Source of the DNA: Bettongia penicillata ogilbyi
Taxonomy: Eukaryota; Chordata; Mammalia; Diprotodontia; Potoroidae
DNA: 64,000 nucleotides
Direction of reading: 5' to 3'
Assembly: GCA_023548195.1 (NCBI GenBank)
Contig: JAJHZJ010000009.1
Location: 3,364,501-3,428,500, forward strand
Shown here in pieces: positions 21,290 to 31,560 of the stretch; the first letter of the stretch is position 1, and every line of letters begins with the position of its first letter. The position numbers and the translations under genes were made by a program. A model generated the notes under the pieces. It had not been told where the DNA came from. It searched no databases and was given only the letters and a program-made list of their open reading frames with translations.

Positions 21290-21665
21290 ACCAGATCGGG
21301 GAGTAAAGACAGCTAATTTGAAAATGGCTGCTCTTATGATAGACTAAATTAATAGCTCCTGAAGAGCCGCCAGTGTCCCAACTGCTCCTGCAGCCATGAT
21401 GAAAGCTAATAATGTAGAAAATCCTGCCAATTCCTTTAATTCATGAATATTTAAGCCTGTGAAAAATCTGTCAGATTATATCATTTTTCTGGTGATTTTC
21501 TGCCTAAGTACATTCATGGCGGCCTGCCAGTTGCTCAAGAAACTTCAGCGGGAGGAAGATAATTTTTTGTTATTATTATGTGCGGCTGTCCTCGCTTTGC
21601 TCAGCTAATCGGCAGGTTCAGGGACAGGGCGTCATGTTTACTGGAGACAGCTGAAGACAGCCACC
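21290..21665. promoter_or_regulatory. candidate conserved non-coding element
   Basis: About 370 bases with no repeat signature between L1/(GA)n and a SINE cluster. Dense homeodomain- and POU-like cores are visible (ACTAAATTAATAGC near 21343, TTTAATTCATGAATATTTAA near 21435, TTATTATTATGTG near 21569). GC is moderate and CpGs are present. The texture is that of a developmental enhancer; function is inference. Confidence 0.4.
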
Positions 21666-21689
21666 CAGATTCCCTTCAGGAGGCCGGGG

Positions 21690-21848
21690 AAAATCACAGA
21701 TTGTCAGAGCCTAAAGGGACCTTGGAGATCATCTAGCCCAACCCACAGCCTTGCCAGATAAAGAGACTGAGGTTCAGAGAGGGGTTAAGTGGCTAGCCTG
21801 TCATCACTCAGTTAGTTGGTAGCAGAGAAAGGGCTAGATCGTAAGATT
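21690..21848 (-). mobile_element. MIR-related SINE
   Basis: Reverse: aaaatcacagattgtcagagcc, 'gaccttggagatcatctagc', CAACCCACAGCC, GACTGAGGTTCAGAGAGGGGTTAAGTGG. The head is truncated. Confidence 0.75.
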
Positions 21849-22030
21849 ATGGATTTAAAGCTAGAAGAAACCTTAGAAGTCTAGTCCAACCCGTTTAACT
21901 TTTAAGATGAGGAAATCAGGACCAAAGAGGTTAAGAGGCTTAGCCAAGGTATCACAAGTAATAGCAGAACTGGGATGTGAACCCAGGTTCTTTAACAGAA
22001 GAGTAGGTGCTCTATTCACTGCACATGGAT
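21848..22030 (-). mobile_element. MIR-related SINE
   Basis: Reverse: 'ttaaagctagaagaaacctt', agtctagtccaacccgttt, AAGATGAGGAAATCAGGACC, GATGTGAACCCAGGTTC, GTGCTCTATTCACTGCAC. It sits in tandem with the preceding copy. Confidence 0.8.
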
Positions 22031-22205
22031 GCTGGAGTCAGAAGACTTGAGTTCGAATCTTAGCTCTGATATTTGCTATCCATGAGATCTTGGGTAAATC
22101 ATAATTTCTCTAAAACTCAGTTTCCCCATCTGTCAAAGGAAGAAATTGGGGTGGATGGTCTCCAAGGACTCTTCCAGCTCTAGTCAAATATTCCATGATT
22201 CTACC
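22028..22205 (+). mobile_element. MIR-type SINE
   Basis: Sense: 'gctggagtcagaagacttga', gttcgaatc (a perfect tRNA box B core), gatcttgggtaaatc, CAGTTTCCCCATCTGTCAAAGG. It is head-to-head with the previous copy. Confidence 0.82.
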
Positions 22206-22350
22206 TGATACCTGTGTGATTTTGGAAAAACAATTTAACCTCTCAGGGCCTGAGCTCCTTCTTAGTAAAAGGGGAGGCTGGGCAGGACAACGGTCAGACT
22301 AGGTGACACTGAATGTCCTTTCCAGCTCTAAATCTACAATCCGAGGACTC
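22205..22350 (+). mobile_element. MIR-type SINE fragment
   Basis: Sense: gatacctgtgtgattttgg, ttaacctctcagggcctgag, ggtcagactaggtgacactgaatg, ccagctctaaatctac. Confidence 0.65.
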
Positions 22351-22895
22351 CAATTTCCTGTTTCCTTGGTCCAGTCCTAGTTTCTGCTACAACTGCACTG
22401 AAGTTGGGGCTTGCCCTCCAGACCCAAGAGAGCCAGGGGAATGGTCCAACAACAAAATTCCATCCAGAACAAAATAGGTGACCTTCAGGAAGGGCTAGTG
22501 GGAGTTCTGAGGTTACTTGGGAAGGGGAAGAAGGAAAGAAAGGAGAGGGACTGAACCAGAGATGATTATCACTTAGGAACTTCTTGGCTGGAGGAGGGAT
22601 TCTGTTGCTTTTTATAGGAATACCATTCCCCCACCCCCACCCACTTTGGTTCTGCTCCAGCTAAACTCCAAAGAAAGTAGGTTCGAGTCAGTTGGCAGGG
22701 TGGCCAATGGAACTTGGAGCCTCCTCTGTTGCAGGCCCTGCTTCCCGATGGCCCAGATTCAACAACTGCTCCAGCTCCTCACGTCCTCACCCCAGCTGTC
22801 CTGGTTGACTTCCCACACTCCTTGAGGAGACTAGGTCAACTCTGGCTGCTCCGAACCGCCAGCAGCCAGGGCTCCAAGATCAACCAGCCCTATTG
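22350..22895. other. unassigned intergenic sequence
   Basis: Repeat-free, GC-richer than its surroundings. A 68-codon open frame (22714-22920) has no recognisable motif and no supporting splice context. Confidence 0.4.
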
Positions 22896-23190
22896 TGGGC
22901 CTCCTAGATATGTTGCATAATTACAACAAATACGTATTGGTGGCCACCAGGGCTGGTGAGACAATTGTTTCGGGTTCTCCAAGGAGGTTGGCATTTGCTG
23001 TGCCAGAGGCCAGCCTCTCTAGTCAGTTCTGACCAGCCTGGAGAACAAGAGATTTTTTTCTGAAGTCATGAGTGGTTTGTTGGCACTGAATTAATGGCAT
23101 GTAGTTCATCAGCTATTTCCCTGATAGTGGGTTGTGTTTTACCACCAAGCCAACTGACTGACTCATGATTCAGTTACTAAATAAATAAAG
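22895..23190. promoter_or_regulatory. candidate conserved non-coding element
   Basis: Repeat-free, with TTGCATAATTACAACAAATACG, a palindromic GGTGGCCACC (22939-22948) leading into a CTCF-like TGGCCACCAGGG (22941-22952), TGAATTAATGGCATG and a TGACTGACTCATGATTCA block (23155-23172) containing an AP-1-like TGACTCA. No conservation data are available. Confidence 0.35.
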
Positions 23191-23755
23191 AAAGAGAAAG
23201 CAACAGATCTGCTTAACAAAACATGGAAGGCTGGCTTGGGCATAGTCCTTCCTTCTCTGCGGCAAGGGCATCAAGTTCCCTGAAGCTTACTGGGTGGTTT
23301 TCTCTTACTTTTTTTCCCCCTTTAAAAAATGCCAACACTGAAGCCACCCCTCCCTCCTTGGGTTCCCTTGTACCCTCTGGCATTCAGGAGGGACTCAAGG
23401 ATCAGCCTAAGAGCCTCTCGGCTCACTGGGCCTCTTTCCAAAACACTCAATCTGTCCATCAATGAACAAGTTTTTATGGAGCATTTATGGTGAACTTGTC
23501 TTGTGCTACTTGGGCATTAGGGAATACAGGAAAAGGAGAAGAGAGTTTGTGATTTAATCGAGGCAACTCGCTCATGAAGCAATTAGAAAGTCAAGCCTTC
23601 CTCGTATATCCTCCAGTGCCCTGACCCATGGCCAAAACCATCCCCCTATGAAGCAAACTTTAACTTTATTTTGTGTTGGGGTAGGGGGAAACGATGCCAG
23701 TGCTGTCATAGGACTTCAGAGGGAAGAGGCTGATGCCTGTAGCTGGCACTAAAAA
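23190..23755. other. unassigned intergenic sequence
   Basis: No gene. 23465-23580 resembles a worn antisense L2 3' end (aagtttttatggagcatttatgg) but is too diverged to call. Confidence 0.35.
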
Positions 23756-23759
23756 TGAT

Positions 23760-23940
23760 AAGGGAACGTGCAGGTCAATCTAGTCCAATTTCTTCATTTT
23801 TGCAAATGAGAAAACTGAGGCCCAGGAAGATGAAGTGCCTTGTCCAATGTCACACAGGTAAGGGACAGAGTTGAAATTTGAACCCAGGTCCTGTGACTCT
23901 TAAGTCTAATATTCTTTCCACTGTGCCACAAAGAACATGG
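23760..23940 (-). mobile_element. MIR-related SINE
   Basis: Reverse: ggtcaatctagtccaatttc, TTTTGCAAATGAGAAAACTGAGGCCC, TGCCTTGTCCAATGTCACACAGG, TTTGAACCCAGGTCC, TTCTTTCCACTGTGCCAC. Confidence 0.85.
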
Positions 23941-23944
23941 CGGT

Positions 23945-24690
23945 ATAGCTCGTGGCTTAGAACCTGAAGATCTGGGTTTATGTAGACCATTTTCAGGCTT
24001 GGGGGAGCTTCTCAAAAAATCATGCTATCTTTGGTTTCTGACCCCACCCAGAAATTTCCCCTGAGAACATCAGAATTTGGGTAGTGTTTAAGTATTTATG
24101 GAAAGACTAAAGAACTTGAGTAAGCCTCTCAGACCAACAAAATATTGAATGTGGGTTTAGCTTCCTTTAACATGACCAAAAAAACACAAAGATTCATAGT
24201 CGTGCCTATGTTGAATCAAGACAACTCTTCTTCCTTCCCTTCTTTCCTGGATTTCACCCAGGACTTGTAGTGGATGTGTTCTACTTCTTAAGGAAAGAAC
24301 ACTTAAAGTCAGTAAATAGACTCACTCCAATATATATACCATTACAGACAGATACACTTTCTGCATCACTGCCTGTCCCCTGCGGCCATCTTAGGTTCCT
24401 GTAGCACCCAATTTGACCCCAGAACTCTCCTCTTTACCACTCTGTCTAGGTGTCTCTACCCATCTTTGGGGCTGAGAAGCTCCCTGGAGGGAGCTCACCC
24501 ATCTGCAGGTTTACTCTCCTCCCACTCTTTCAACTATGATTCCTCATCTGACTCTACTTTCTCTTTTTAAAGCCCAGTAAACAACAGCTGGTTAAAAAGG
24601 TGGTTCCTGAGAATTCAATTTGCATTTCTGAACCATCGTTTTAAATGGAAGGATGAAGTGAAGGAAATGAGAGTTAGTAATTTAATTCAA
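23945..24690. other. unassigned intergenic sequence
   Basis: A scrap resembling a sense MIR head (gcttagaacctgaagatctggg, near 23957) is followed by sequence with no recognisable element or gene. Confidence 0.4.
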
Positions 24691-24694
24691 GCAC

Positions 24695-24795
24695 ATTTAT
24701 TACTAATAATAGTAATAGCTCACATTTATATAGGGCTATTTAAAGTTTTTAAAGCACTCTGTAAATATTATTTTATCTTCATGACAATAATGGGA
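24695..24795 (-). mobile_element. MIR/THER1-type tail fragment
   Basis: Reverse: taatagctcacatttatatagggc, taaagtttttaaagcactctgtaaat, TTTTATCTTCATGAC. A second copy starts just after it. Confidence 0.65.
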
Positions 24796-24819
24796 GATAA
24801 TCGTGATAGCAACCGTGAT

Positions 24820-25045
24820 AATAATAGCCAACATTTATATAAGGTTTCCTGTGTGCCAGGCATTGTGCTAAATGATTTACAATTCTCATTTTATCCTCAT
24901 AGAGGCTATTACTATTTCCATTTTACAGATAGGAAAACTGAGGCAAATCCAGACCAAGTGACTTGCACAGCCAGTAAGCATCTGAGGCAGGGATTTGAAT
25001 TCAGGTCTACCAGATTCCAGGATTAGCTCTCTATTCAGGTACCTA
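24820..25045 (-). mobile_element. MIR/THER1-type CORE-SINE
   Basis: Reverse and nearly complete: taatagccaacatttatataagg, gtgtgccaggcattgtgct, CCATTTTACAGATAGGAAAACTGAGGC, AAGTGACTTGCACAGCCAG, ATTTGAATTCAGGTC. Confidence 0.85.
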
Positions 25046-25049
25046 GGTG

Positions 25050-25180
25050 CCTACTAGATATACTAGGTACTGAGGATACAGAGACAACAAAACAAACCAT
25101 GCTTTCAAGTAATTTACATTATATTGGAAGAAAAGAACATGTAAATGGATAAATAAATACGAAATATAAATAAATGCAAA
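25050..25180 (-). mobile_element. L2 LINE 3' fragment
   Basis: Complement of L2: 'aggtactgaggatacagaga', ccatgctttcaagtaatttac, then an aataaatac-rich segment. Confidence 0.55.
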
Positions 25181-25189
25181 ACCTCCCAA

Positions 25190-26365
25190 GCCTTGTTCTT
25201 TGCCCCTGTCTTGACTTCCAATCCCTCAGTCTCATCAGTTCTTTCTGAGGCTGTTGCCCACCCTCTAGCTTCACCATGGTCCCTTCCCCACCTTGACTGT
25301 TAACTCTACACGCCCTCTTCTTAGAGTCCCTTGCACACTCATTGTACTACTGATCTTATCTCACCAAGCTTCAGCCTTCAGTCACTTCCACCATTAACCA
25401 ATTTCAATCCTACTCACTTAAGCCCAAGATCAGAAAACCCTACTGAATAAGTACAATAGAAATTTATGTCACATAATCTCAACTGGGCTTTCACTGCAGC
25501 AAGGATATTCTTTTATATTTCCCTAATTAACTCACTCTCCCACTCATCACAGATGCTCCTCCAAACTTTTTCATCCTCTCCTTAGACCTTCCATGACTCC
25601 CTCTCCCTCCCACCTTCTCAGTTGAGAGCTTTGCTCCAATAATTTTACTAAAACAAACAAAAATCTGAGGTTAATTCACTGAGAGTTCCTTCTGCTGTCC
25701 TCCTCCTCATCTCACATCACCCAGAATGCCTTCTGCCACTATCTCCTCCTTTAATCCTGTCTTGAATAATGCAGTGATCCTTCTTGCCAAGGCTAACCCC
25801 TCTGCATGCACAAGGGATCCCATTCCATCCCATCTTCTCAAGCAGATCCCTTCCTTCCCCACTCTCACTAATCCTCAATCTCTGTCTTCTTATCAATCTC
25901 CTTGTCTACACTGCCCGCTGGCTATATCCCTGTCTATTGCCTACAAACATGCTCATGTCTTTAAAATTTTTTTAATCTCTCTGTTCCCACTAGCTGTTGT
26001 CCCATATTCCTCTTATCTTCTGTGATTAACCTCATTGAGAAGGCCACCTATGATAGATGCCTCCGCTTCTTTTTACATCACTCTCTGCAATCCAGCTTCT
26101 GACCTGATCATTCAACTGAAATTCCTTTCGCCAAAATTACTATCCTTAATTTCCAGATCTATTGGCTTTTTTTCTCAATTCTTGTCCTTCTTGACTTCTC
26201 TGGAGCTTCTGATTCCCTCTTTTCCTTGATACTCTTGTCTCTAGGTTTTCCCAAAGCTATTTTCTCCTAGTTTTTCTCCTACCTATCTGACCATTTCTTC
26301 TCAGTCTCCTTTGCTGGATTATCTTTTTAGTCCTTTTTCACCCTACTCCCTGCAGCATACTCCAG
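25190..26365 (+). mobile_element. L2 LINE, ORF2 reverse-transcriptase region (5' part)
   Basis: Sense L2 with segments in ORF2 order: 'cacttaagcccaagatcaga', gggatcccattccatcccatcttctcaagcag, aaacatgctcatgtc, a ttaacctcattgagaaggccacctatg block (RT N-terminal part), gcaatccagcttctgacctgatcattcaactgaaa, then ccttcttgacttctctggag (degraded LLDLSAAF-type motif). Stops are frequent. A Mar1-type fragment follows, and the L2 3' end then continues after 26480. Confidence 0.8.
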
Positions 26366-26480
26366 TATGGCTTCCTTTTCAATTGTTTTCAGTTATGTCT
26401 GACTCTTTATGACCCCATAGGAGGTTTTCTTGGCAGAGATACTACAGTGGTTTGCCATTTCCTTCCCCAGTCTCTTTGCT
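26365..26480 (-). mobile_element. Mar1-type SINE tail, inside L2
   Basis: Plus: 'tcaattgttttcagttatgt', GACTCTTTATGACCCC, GGTTTTCTTGGCAGAGATACTACAGTGGTTTGCCATTTCC. Only the RTE-like tail half remains. It separates two parts of one L2. Confidence 0.82.
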
Positions 26481-26740
26481 GTTTTTCAAATAAGACATTC
26501 CATCTCTTGGCTCTAGGTATTTTCTCTGGATGTCCCCCATGCCTAGAATGTTCTCCCTTCTGGCTTCCTTCAAGTTCCATTTAAAATCCCATCCTCTATA
26601 GGAAATCTTTCTTGATTTCCTTTAATTCTGGTGCTTTCTTTTGTTGACTATTTCTATATGTATCCTATATGTAGTTTGCTTGTACATATGTTGAATGCCC
26701 CATTAGACAATGAGCTCCATGAGAGCAGAGTTTGTTTTTT
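26481..26740 (+). mobile_element. L2 LINE 3' region (continuation)
   Basis: Sense: 'ataagacattccatctcttg', gcatgcc-like cccccatgcctagaatgttctccc, cttcaagttccatttaaaatccc, then cattagacaatgagctccatgagagcag. The L2 middle (about 1 kb) is missing between this and the RT part. Confidence 0.82.
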
Positions 26741-26784
26741 GCCTTTTTTTTTTGGTTTTTACTAGTTTGTTTTTGGTATTTTGT

Positions 26785-27110
26785 TATATGAGGCAGTTAT
26801 GTGGTGACTCAAGCACTGGTCCTTGAATCAAGAAGATGAGTTCAAATCTGACCTCAAGTCTATTAGCTATGTGACGCTGGGCAAATCATTTAACTGCTTC
26901 CTTCCTCAGTTTCTTCAACTGTAAAATGAGGACAATAATAGCACCTATCTTAAAGGGTTGCTGTGAGGACCAAATAAGATATGCATAAAACAATCAGTAT
27001 AGTTCACTGGCACATAGCAGGCTCTTAATAAATGGTTATTGTCTGATGGTAGCCACAGCACATAGTGCAATGTTTTATGCTTAATCAATGTTTTTTGACT
27101 GACATTTAAA
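26785..27110 (+). mobile_element. MIR/THER1-type SINE with long tail
   Basis: Sense: aggcagttatgtggtgactca, gagttcaaatctgacctc, gtgacgctgggcaaatcattt, CTCAGTTTCTTCAACTGTAAAATGAGG, 'ttgctgtgaggaccaaataa', GCACATAGCAGGCTCTTAATAAATGG. Confidence 0.85.
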
Positions 27111-27364
27111 ATAAATACAAAATAATTTAGAGGAGATGAACTAACCAGTGGAGGAATCAAGAAATCTGCCTGTTTTAGAAGCTGTCACTTGCTGGTTTAA
27201 AAGCAGTCAGAGATTCCAAGAGGTCAAAAGGAGGAAGGAGAACAATCTAAGTATGAAGGGAAAATCTATCCAAAAACACCAGAGATGGAGATGGCATTAC
27301 ATTTGGTACAAATACCAACGTAGGCTAATTTGGTTGGAATGAAGGATAGGTGGGGAGAAATCAT

Positions 27365-27760
27365 GGGAAATCAATCAATGTGAAGCGCTCACAGTGCTAC
27401 ACTGAAGAGTTTTTATTCTTTATCCTACAGTCTGTAAGGAGCTAACAACACTTCTTATGAGAACAAATAATATGGTCAGAGCTATGTTTTAGGAATATCA
27501 ATTTGGCAGCTGTGTGGAGGACAGATTGGAGAGAAGAGAAACCAGATGCAGGGAGTCCAATTAGGAGACAATTCCAGTGGTCCAACTGAGGGTTGATGAA
27601 GGTTTGAACTAAATTGGGAAAGACTGCGAGTAGAAAAAAAGGGGTAGATTTGAATCAACAGTATTGGCAACTAATTGGCTATGAGGAGTAAAGCAAGGTA
27701 AAGAGTCAAAGATGACTCCCTTGTCAAAATGTATTTGCTTAGACTGCAGACTCAGAGTTT
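27365..27760 (-). mobile_element. L2 LINE ORF2 region
   Basis: Plus is the complement of L2 ORF2: 'cagctgtgtggaggacagat', tggagagaagagaaacc, ttaggagacaattccagtggtccaactg, then agagtcaaagatgactccc. All frames are broken. Confidence 0.75.
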
Positions 27761-27799
27761 TGCAAACCTAATCAAAAGGACTTTAAACTGAAAAGGAAA

Positions 27800-28010
27800 G
27801 AGGATCATAGATATAAATCCAGAAGTTACATCAGAGGTCATCTAACCCAACCTCTTTGTTTTCTTCTTTCCTTTGCTTCTTTTTTTTTTTTTAGCAGATA
27901 AGAAAATGGAGATCCAAGGAAGTTATGACTTGCCCAAAGTCATACAGGTAGAAAATGTCAGAGGCAAGATTTAAACTCCCATCCTATGCCTCAGAAACTT
28001 GCCTTTTCCA
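27800..28010 (-). mobile_element. MIR-related SINE with T-run insert
   Basis: Reverse: atcatagatataaatccagaag, tcagaggtcatctaacccaacctc, a TTTTTTTTTTTT run, then AGATAAGAAAATGGAG, TTATGACTTGCCCAAAGTCATACAGG. The T run lies between the leader and core. Confidence 0.7.
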
Positions 28011-28099
28011 AGGTACCTTATTTCCTAAGTATATGTACCAAGTGAGATACCACAGAAACTCACTAAAATGTAGAAAAATAATAGTAGAGATTCTGAAAA

Positions 28100-28540
28100 A
28101 TTGCCAGAAAACAAAATTCAAGAAAATGACATTAAAACCCATACATTCAGATGTCTGTATATAAATCTACTCAGTATGTGTAACATACCAAGTGAACTAA
28201 CTCCTAATGCAGAAGGTAAATTTGACTTGATAGGTGTTACTGAGAGCCATGGAAGGGTAGAACTGTTTTTAAAAGAAATGGGGAAGATAAAATGGGTGAA
28301 AGAGCAGAACTGTCTAGTCAGGATATAAAGTAATATAAGAAAATCCAGGAATCAGAGGGTTGAAACTTGATAAAAATGCATTTGGGTGAAAATCAATAGA
28401 GAGGAAAATAGTATCAATATTGTCTTTGGAGTATACTACAGAACACATGGACAGAAGGAAAAAATAGATGAGGAACTTGGGAAATAGATCACAAACCTGT
28501 CACTGAGACATGATAGAATAGTGATTTTTTTTTTTTAGTT
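28100..28540 (+). pseudogene. L3/CR1-type LINE endonuclease relic
   Basis: Encodes broken pieces of a CR1-clade ORF2 endonuclease (APE-like). Near 28222 a frame reads FDLIGVTES, matching the family's LIGITET-type motif. Near 28431 it reads GVYYRTHG, matching GVYYRPP. The DNA segment 'atgcatttgggtgaaaatca' is typical of marsupial L3/CR1. Catalytic residues cannot be traced completely and stops are common. Confidence 0.7.
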
Positions 28541-28544
28541 TGGA

Positions 28545-29260
28545 TTTTTTCATTAGTGTAAGAGACATCTGGTAAGGAAACACACCCCTCCCCACAAAAG
28601 CAGGTTATCACCTCTTCGGCATTTTAGAAAGTTTCTTGGAGAACTGAGAGGTTAGGTGACTTTCCAGGTTCTACAACCAATGTGTCTAAAGAAAGTGTAG
28701 AACCCAAGTCTTCCTGACTCCAAGTTCAGATCTATAGATGCTATATTTCTTTACCTCTCCACAGTAGTAGTGAGGGCTGCAATAATCCAGACATCTTCAG
28801 GAGCTCTGTCTTTGCAACAAACACAATAGCTAATGCATCAATATCATGGTTTTGTAATGAGAGTTTTATTAAGATTAAAAAGCTACCAGGGAACCTTATT
28901 CCTATCAACAAGGTGGGGAAATGGCTGATGAAGTAGAAATGACAGGAACCTGGAGGATAAAGGGAGGAGCTGCCTGTTTCATCTTAGGATTTGTGAGCAA
29001 ATAGGAGAGGGAAGCCAAACATAATTTGACCTGAACCCTAGATTTTGAGAGATCATCTTTCAAAGGGTTCAGAGAAAAGTAAGATGCCATGGTCTAAAAT
29101 TCCATAGGGAAGATCAGCCCAGGAGGGATAGGAAGTTCTCAAGAATGAAATTCTGAAGATGAAAGAGAAATATTTCCACTGGGGAAGAAAAGGAGTTATC
29201 TTTTAAAAGACCTATGTCCATAAGCTGGGAATTCATTAACCAATTTGTTTTTTAATACAT
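28545..29260. other. mostly unassigned; weak SINE scrap
   Basis: 28620-28740 resembles a reverse MIR head (gaacccaagtcttcctgactccaag). The rest, including 28800-29240, shows no gene or repeat I can name. Confidence 0.4.
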
Positions 29261-29261
29261 A

Positions 29262-29330
29262 CATATAAAATAATATATATGTATGAATGTACGTATGCAT
29301 GTGTGTATATGTATACACACACACTCAGAA
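29262..29330. repeat. TA/GT alternating simple repeat
   Basis: atatatgtatg, gtacgtatgcatgtgtgtatatgtatacacacacac: about 70 bases of alternating purine-pyrimidine sequence. Confidence 0.8.
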
Positions 29331-29344
29331 AAGATGAAAACAAA

Positions 29345-30018
29345 GCTACCAACAAAATCAGTGCAGCTAAAATAAGAACAAAGGCTGCTAATTAGGAAGA
29401 AAATATTCACAACAAATATTTCAGATAAGCAAACTGATGAAGATCTGAGATCCAAGATATGTAGAGAATATCTACAAATATATCAGAACAAGAGTCATTC
29501 CCCAGTAGGTAAATGATTGATAGATATGAGGTTTTCAAAAGGAGAAATATAAACTATCAGCCACCATATGAAAGAATACTCCCAATGACTAATTAGAAAA
29601 ATACAAATTAAAGAATACCAAGCTTTCACTTTACACTCATTGGATGGACAAATATGATAATAGATTTTTTTTAAAAAAAGGTAAACATTGATTGGGTTGT
29701 GGGAAGATAGCCATATTAGTGTATTCTTCATGGGACTATGAGTTGATTCAATGATGAGATTTCCTATGACAAATAGTTAGAATTACCTAACTCATCCATT
29801 CTGGAAAACAATTTCACCCATTGATACCTGCACTAGTCACATACCTCAAGGAGGTCAGAGAAAAAAAAAAACAGTCCTGCGTTTAGTAAAATGTATAGTT
29901 GCACTTCTTGTGATAGCCAGAAAGTGAGAACAAGGTAGGTCCCCCTTTATTAGGAAAGGGATAAACAAACTGAGCTATGTGAATGTAATAGAATATTAAT
30001 GTGCTATATGTAGTGGCA
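29345..30018 (+). mobile_element. L1 LINE ORF2 3' portion
   Basis: Sense L1: aaggctgctaattaggaagaaaatattc, caagagtcattccccagtagg, atacaaattaaagaataccaagc, 'ccattctggaaaacaatttc' (the FWRAT-like region), caagaaagtgagaac-like, gataaacaaactgagctatgtgaatg. Stops interrupt every frame. The final ~100 bases and the 3' UTR are missing. Confidence 0.82.
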
Positions 30019-30019
30019 T

Positions 30020-30125
30020 GATGCCTCTCTGGAATGAATTGGTCTTGATGAAGTCATGCTAGTTCTTCTCAATCATTTCTTCCTTTTCTAGATGTTCATT
30101 AATCATCCCTTTAATAACAAGTTGA
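30020..30125 (-). mobile_element. L3/CR1 reverse-transcriptase fragment
   Basis: Plus reads 'ttggtcttgatgaagtcatg' then tagatgttcattaatcatcccttt. That is the complement of the CR1-clade RT segment encoding a KILER-type run. Confidence 0.65.
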
Positions 30126-30129
30126 AAGG

Positions 30130-30445
30130 GTATCAAGAGACATATCAAGAGAATATAGTTGTTTTATTTGGCACCAGAAGGCAGATCTGGAAGCAACACG
30201 TGGAAGCTGCGAGTGATAAAATTTTCCCTGATATAAGGAAAAACTTCTTTAAAAAGTTAGAGCTATCCAAAAATGGAAAATGGGACTAGAGAGGTAATAG
30301 TTTTCTTCTTACTATTGGTCTGCAGTCCATGAATATTCAGACTGAATATTTATTAGGAATATAGTAGAGGAGATTCATAGTCTAAGAACAAGTGGAACTA
30401 AATAGCCTCTAAATTTCCTTCCAACTCTAAGATTCTGAGAATTCT
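30130..30445 (+). mobile_element. L3/CR1 LINE 3' end
   Basis: Sense: 'caccagaaggcagatctgga', tccctgatataaggaaaaacttcttt, gttagagctatccaaaaatgg, ending cttccaactctaagattctg. Orientation is opposite to the adjacent CR1 piece. Confidence 0.75.
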
Positions 30446-30629
30446 CTAAGATCGATGAGATCTGATGTGGTCATGGAAGCCTTCTTGGAAAGAGTGAAAT
30501 CTGAGCTGAATTTTAAAGGATATCAAGGATTTGGATAGGCAGGGAGGAGGACTACAGACATTCAGGTGGGCCTTGCCCAAATTTAACCAACTTATTTAAA
30601 TACCTCCTAGTGCAATTACCAGTTCCTAT

Positions 30630-31170
30630 TTTTTAAAAAAAAATTATTTATTTTTAGTTTTTAACATTCATTTCCACAACGTTTTGAGTTCCAGATTTTC
30701 TCCCCATCTCTCCCCTTCCCCTCCTACCCTGATACGGCATGCATTCTGATTATCCCTTCCCCCAATCTGCCCTCCCTTTTATCACCCCTCTTTACTTTCT
30801 TGTAGAAATCAAGATAGATTTCTATACCCCACTGCCTGTATATCTTATTTCCCAGTCGCATGTAAAAACAATTTTTAACATTTGTTTTTGGAACTTTCTC
30901 TTCTTTCTTCCCTCCCTTTATCCTCATTGAGAAGGCCAGCAATTCAATATAGGTTATACATGTGTAGTTCGGCAAAACATTTCCATAATAGTCATGTTGT
31001 GAAAGAATAACTGCATTTCCCTCCATCCTATCTGACCCCCTACTTATTCTAGTTTTGACCTTGATCCTGTAGCTTTTCAAAACTGTTTGTTTCTGAATAC
31101 CCCCTTCCCTAATCTGCCCTTCCTTCTATCATCACCACCCCTTATCTTCTTCCTTCTTACTTTTCTGTAG
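30630..31170 (-). mobile_element. L1 LINE 3' UTR, antisense
   Basis: Complement of the marsupial L1 3' UTR: 'ttatttatttttagttttta', acattcatttccacaacg, ggcatgcattctgattatccc, ttgagaaggccagcaattcaatataggtt, gtcatgttgtgaaagaataactg. The CCCTTCCC block with AATCTGCCCT occurs twice (30755 and 31103), as a duplicated UTR segment. Confidence 0.85.
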
Positions 31171-31214
31171 GGTAAGATGCCCAGCAATTACCAGTTTCTA
31201 GATGCTATATCCCC

Positions 31215-31330
31215 TTTACCACTGCCAAGATGTCTAAGTGGCAGAAGCAGGGCTCAAACTCTGGTCCTCTTGACACCAACTCCTGCACTCTACTCACTGC
31301 ACAAAACTGCCTCTCAAGCTCCTTGTCATC
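31215..31330 (-). mobile_element. MIR-type SINE head scrap
   Basis: Reverse: agaagcagggctcaaactctggtcctcttgac, ctgcactctactcactgc. It is a head-only fragment. Confidence 0.55.
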
Positions 31331-31560
31331 GCCAGCCCTTCAGCTGCTTACAATGTCACTTCAAGTGAATAATTAGCAATTATGATTTAATTGCTCCAGT
31401 GCTCCTCAACAGATTTTTCAGAATATTCACTGTCAACTTCAGAATCATCCTTCCCTCATCACCACCCCAACACCTACCCCCCTCTTACCCTTTCCCCGTC
31501 TTCCTTCCCTCCTTGTCTTTTCCATATCAATACCAGCTTCAGTGAGGATGGTCTCCCCAT
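31330..31560. other. unassigned pyrimidine-rich sequence
   Basis: CT-rich run (31440-31520) without a gene; the open frame over it is low complexity. Confidence 0.4.

Noticed and set aside
22941..22952. CTCF site TGGCCACCAGGG
   Set aside because: The first 12 positions fit but the rest of the core does not; kept only as part of the candidate block.
30739..31080. 118-codon minus and 63-codon plus frames
   Set aside because: Both lie in the antisense L1 3' UTR, which is non-coding in the source element.
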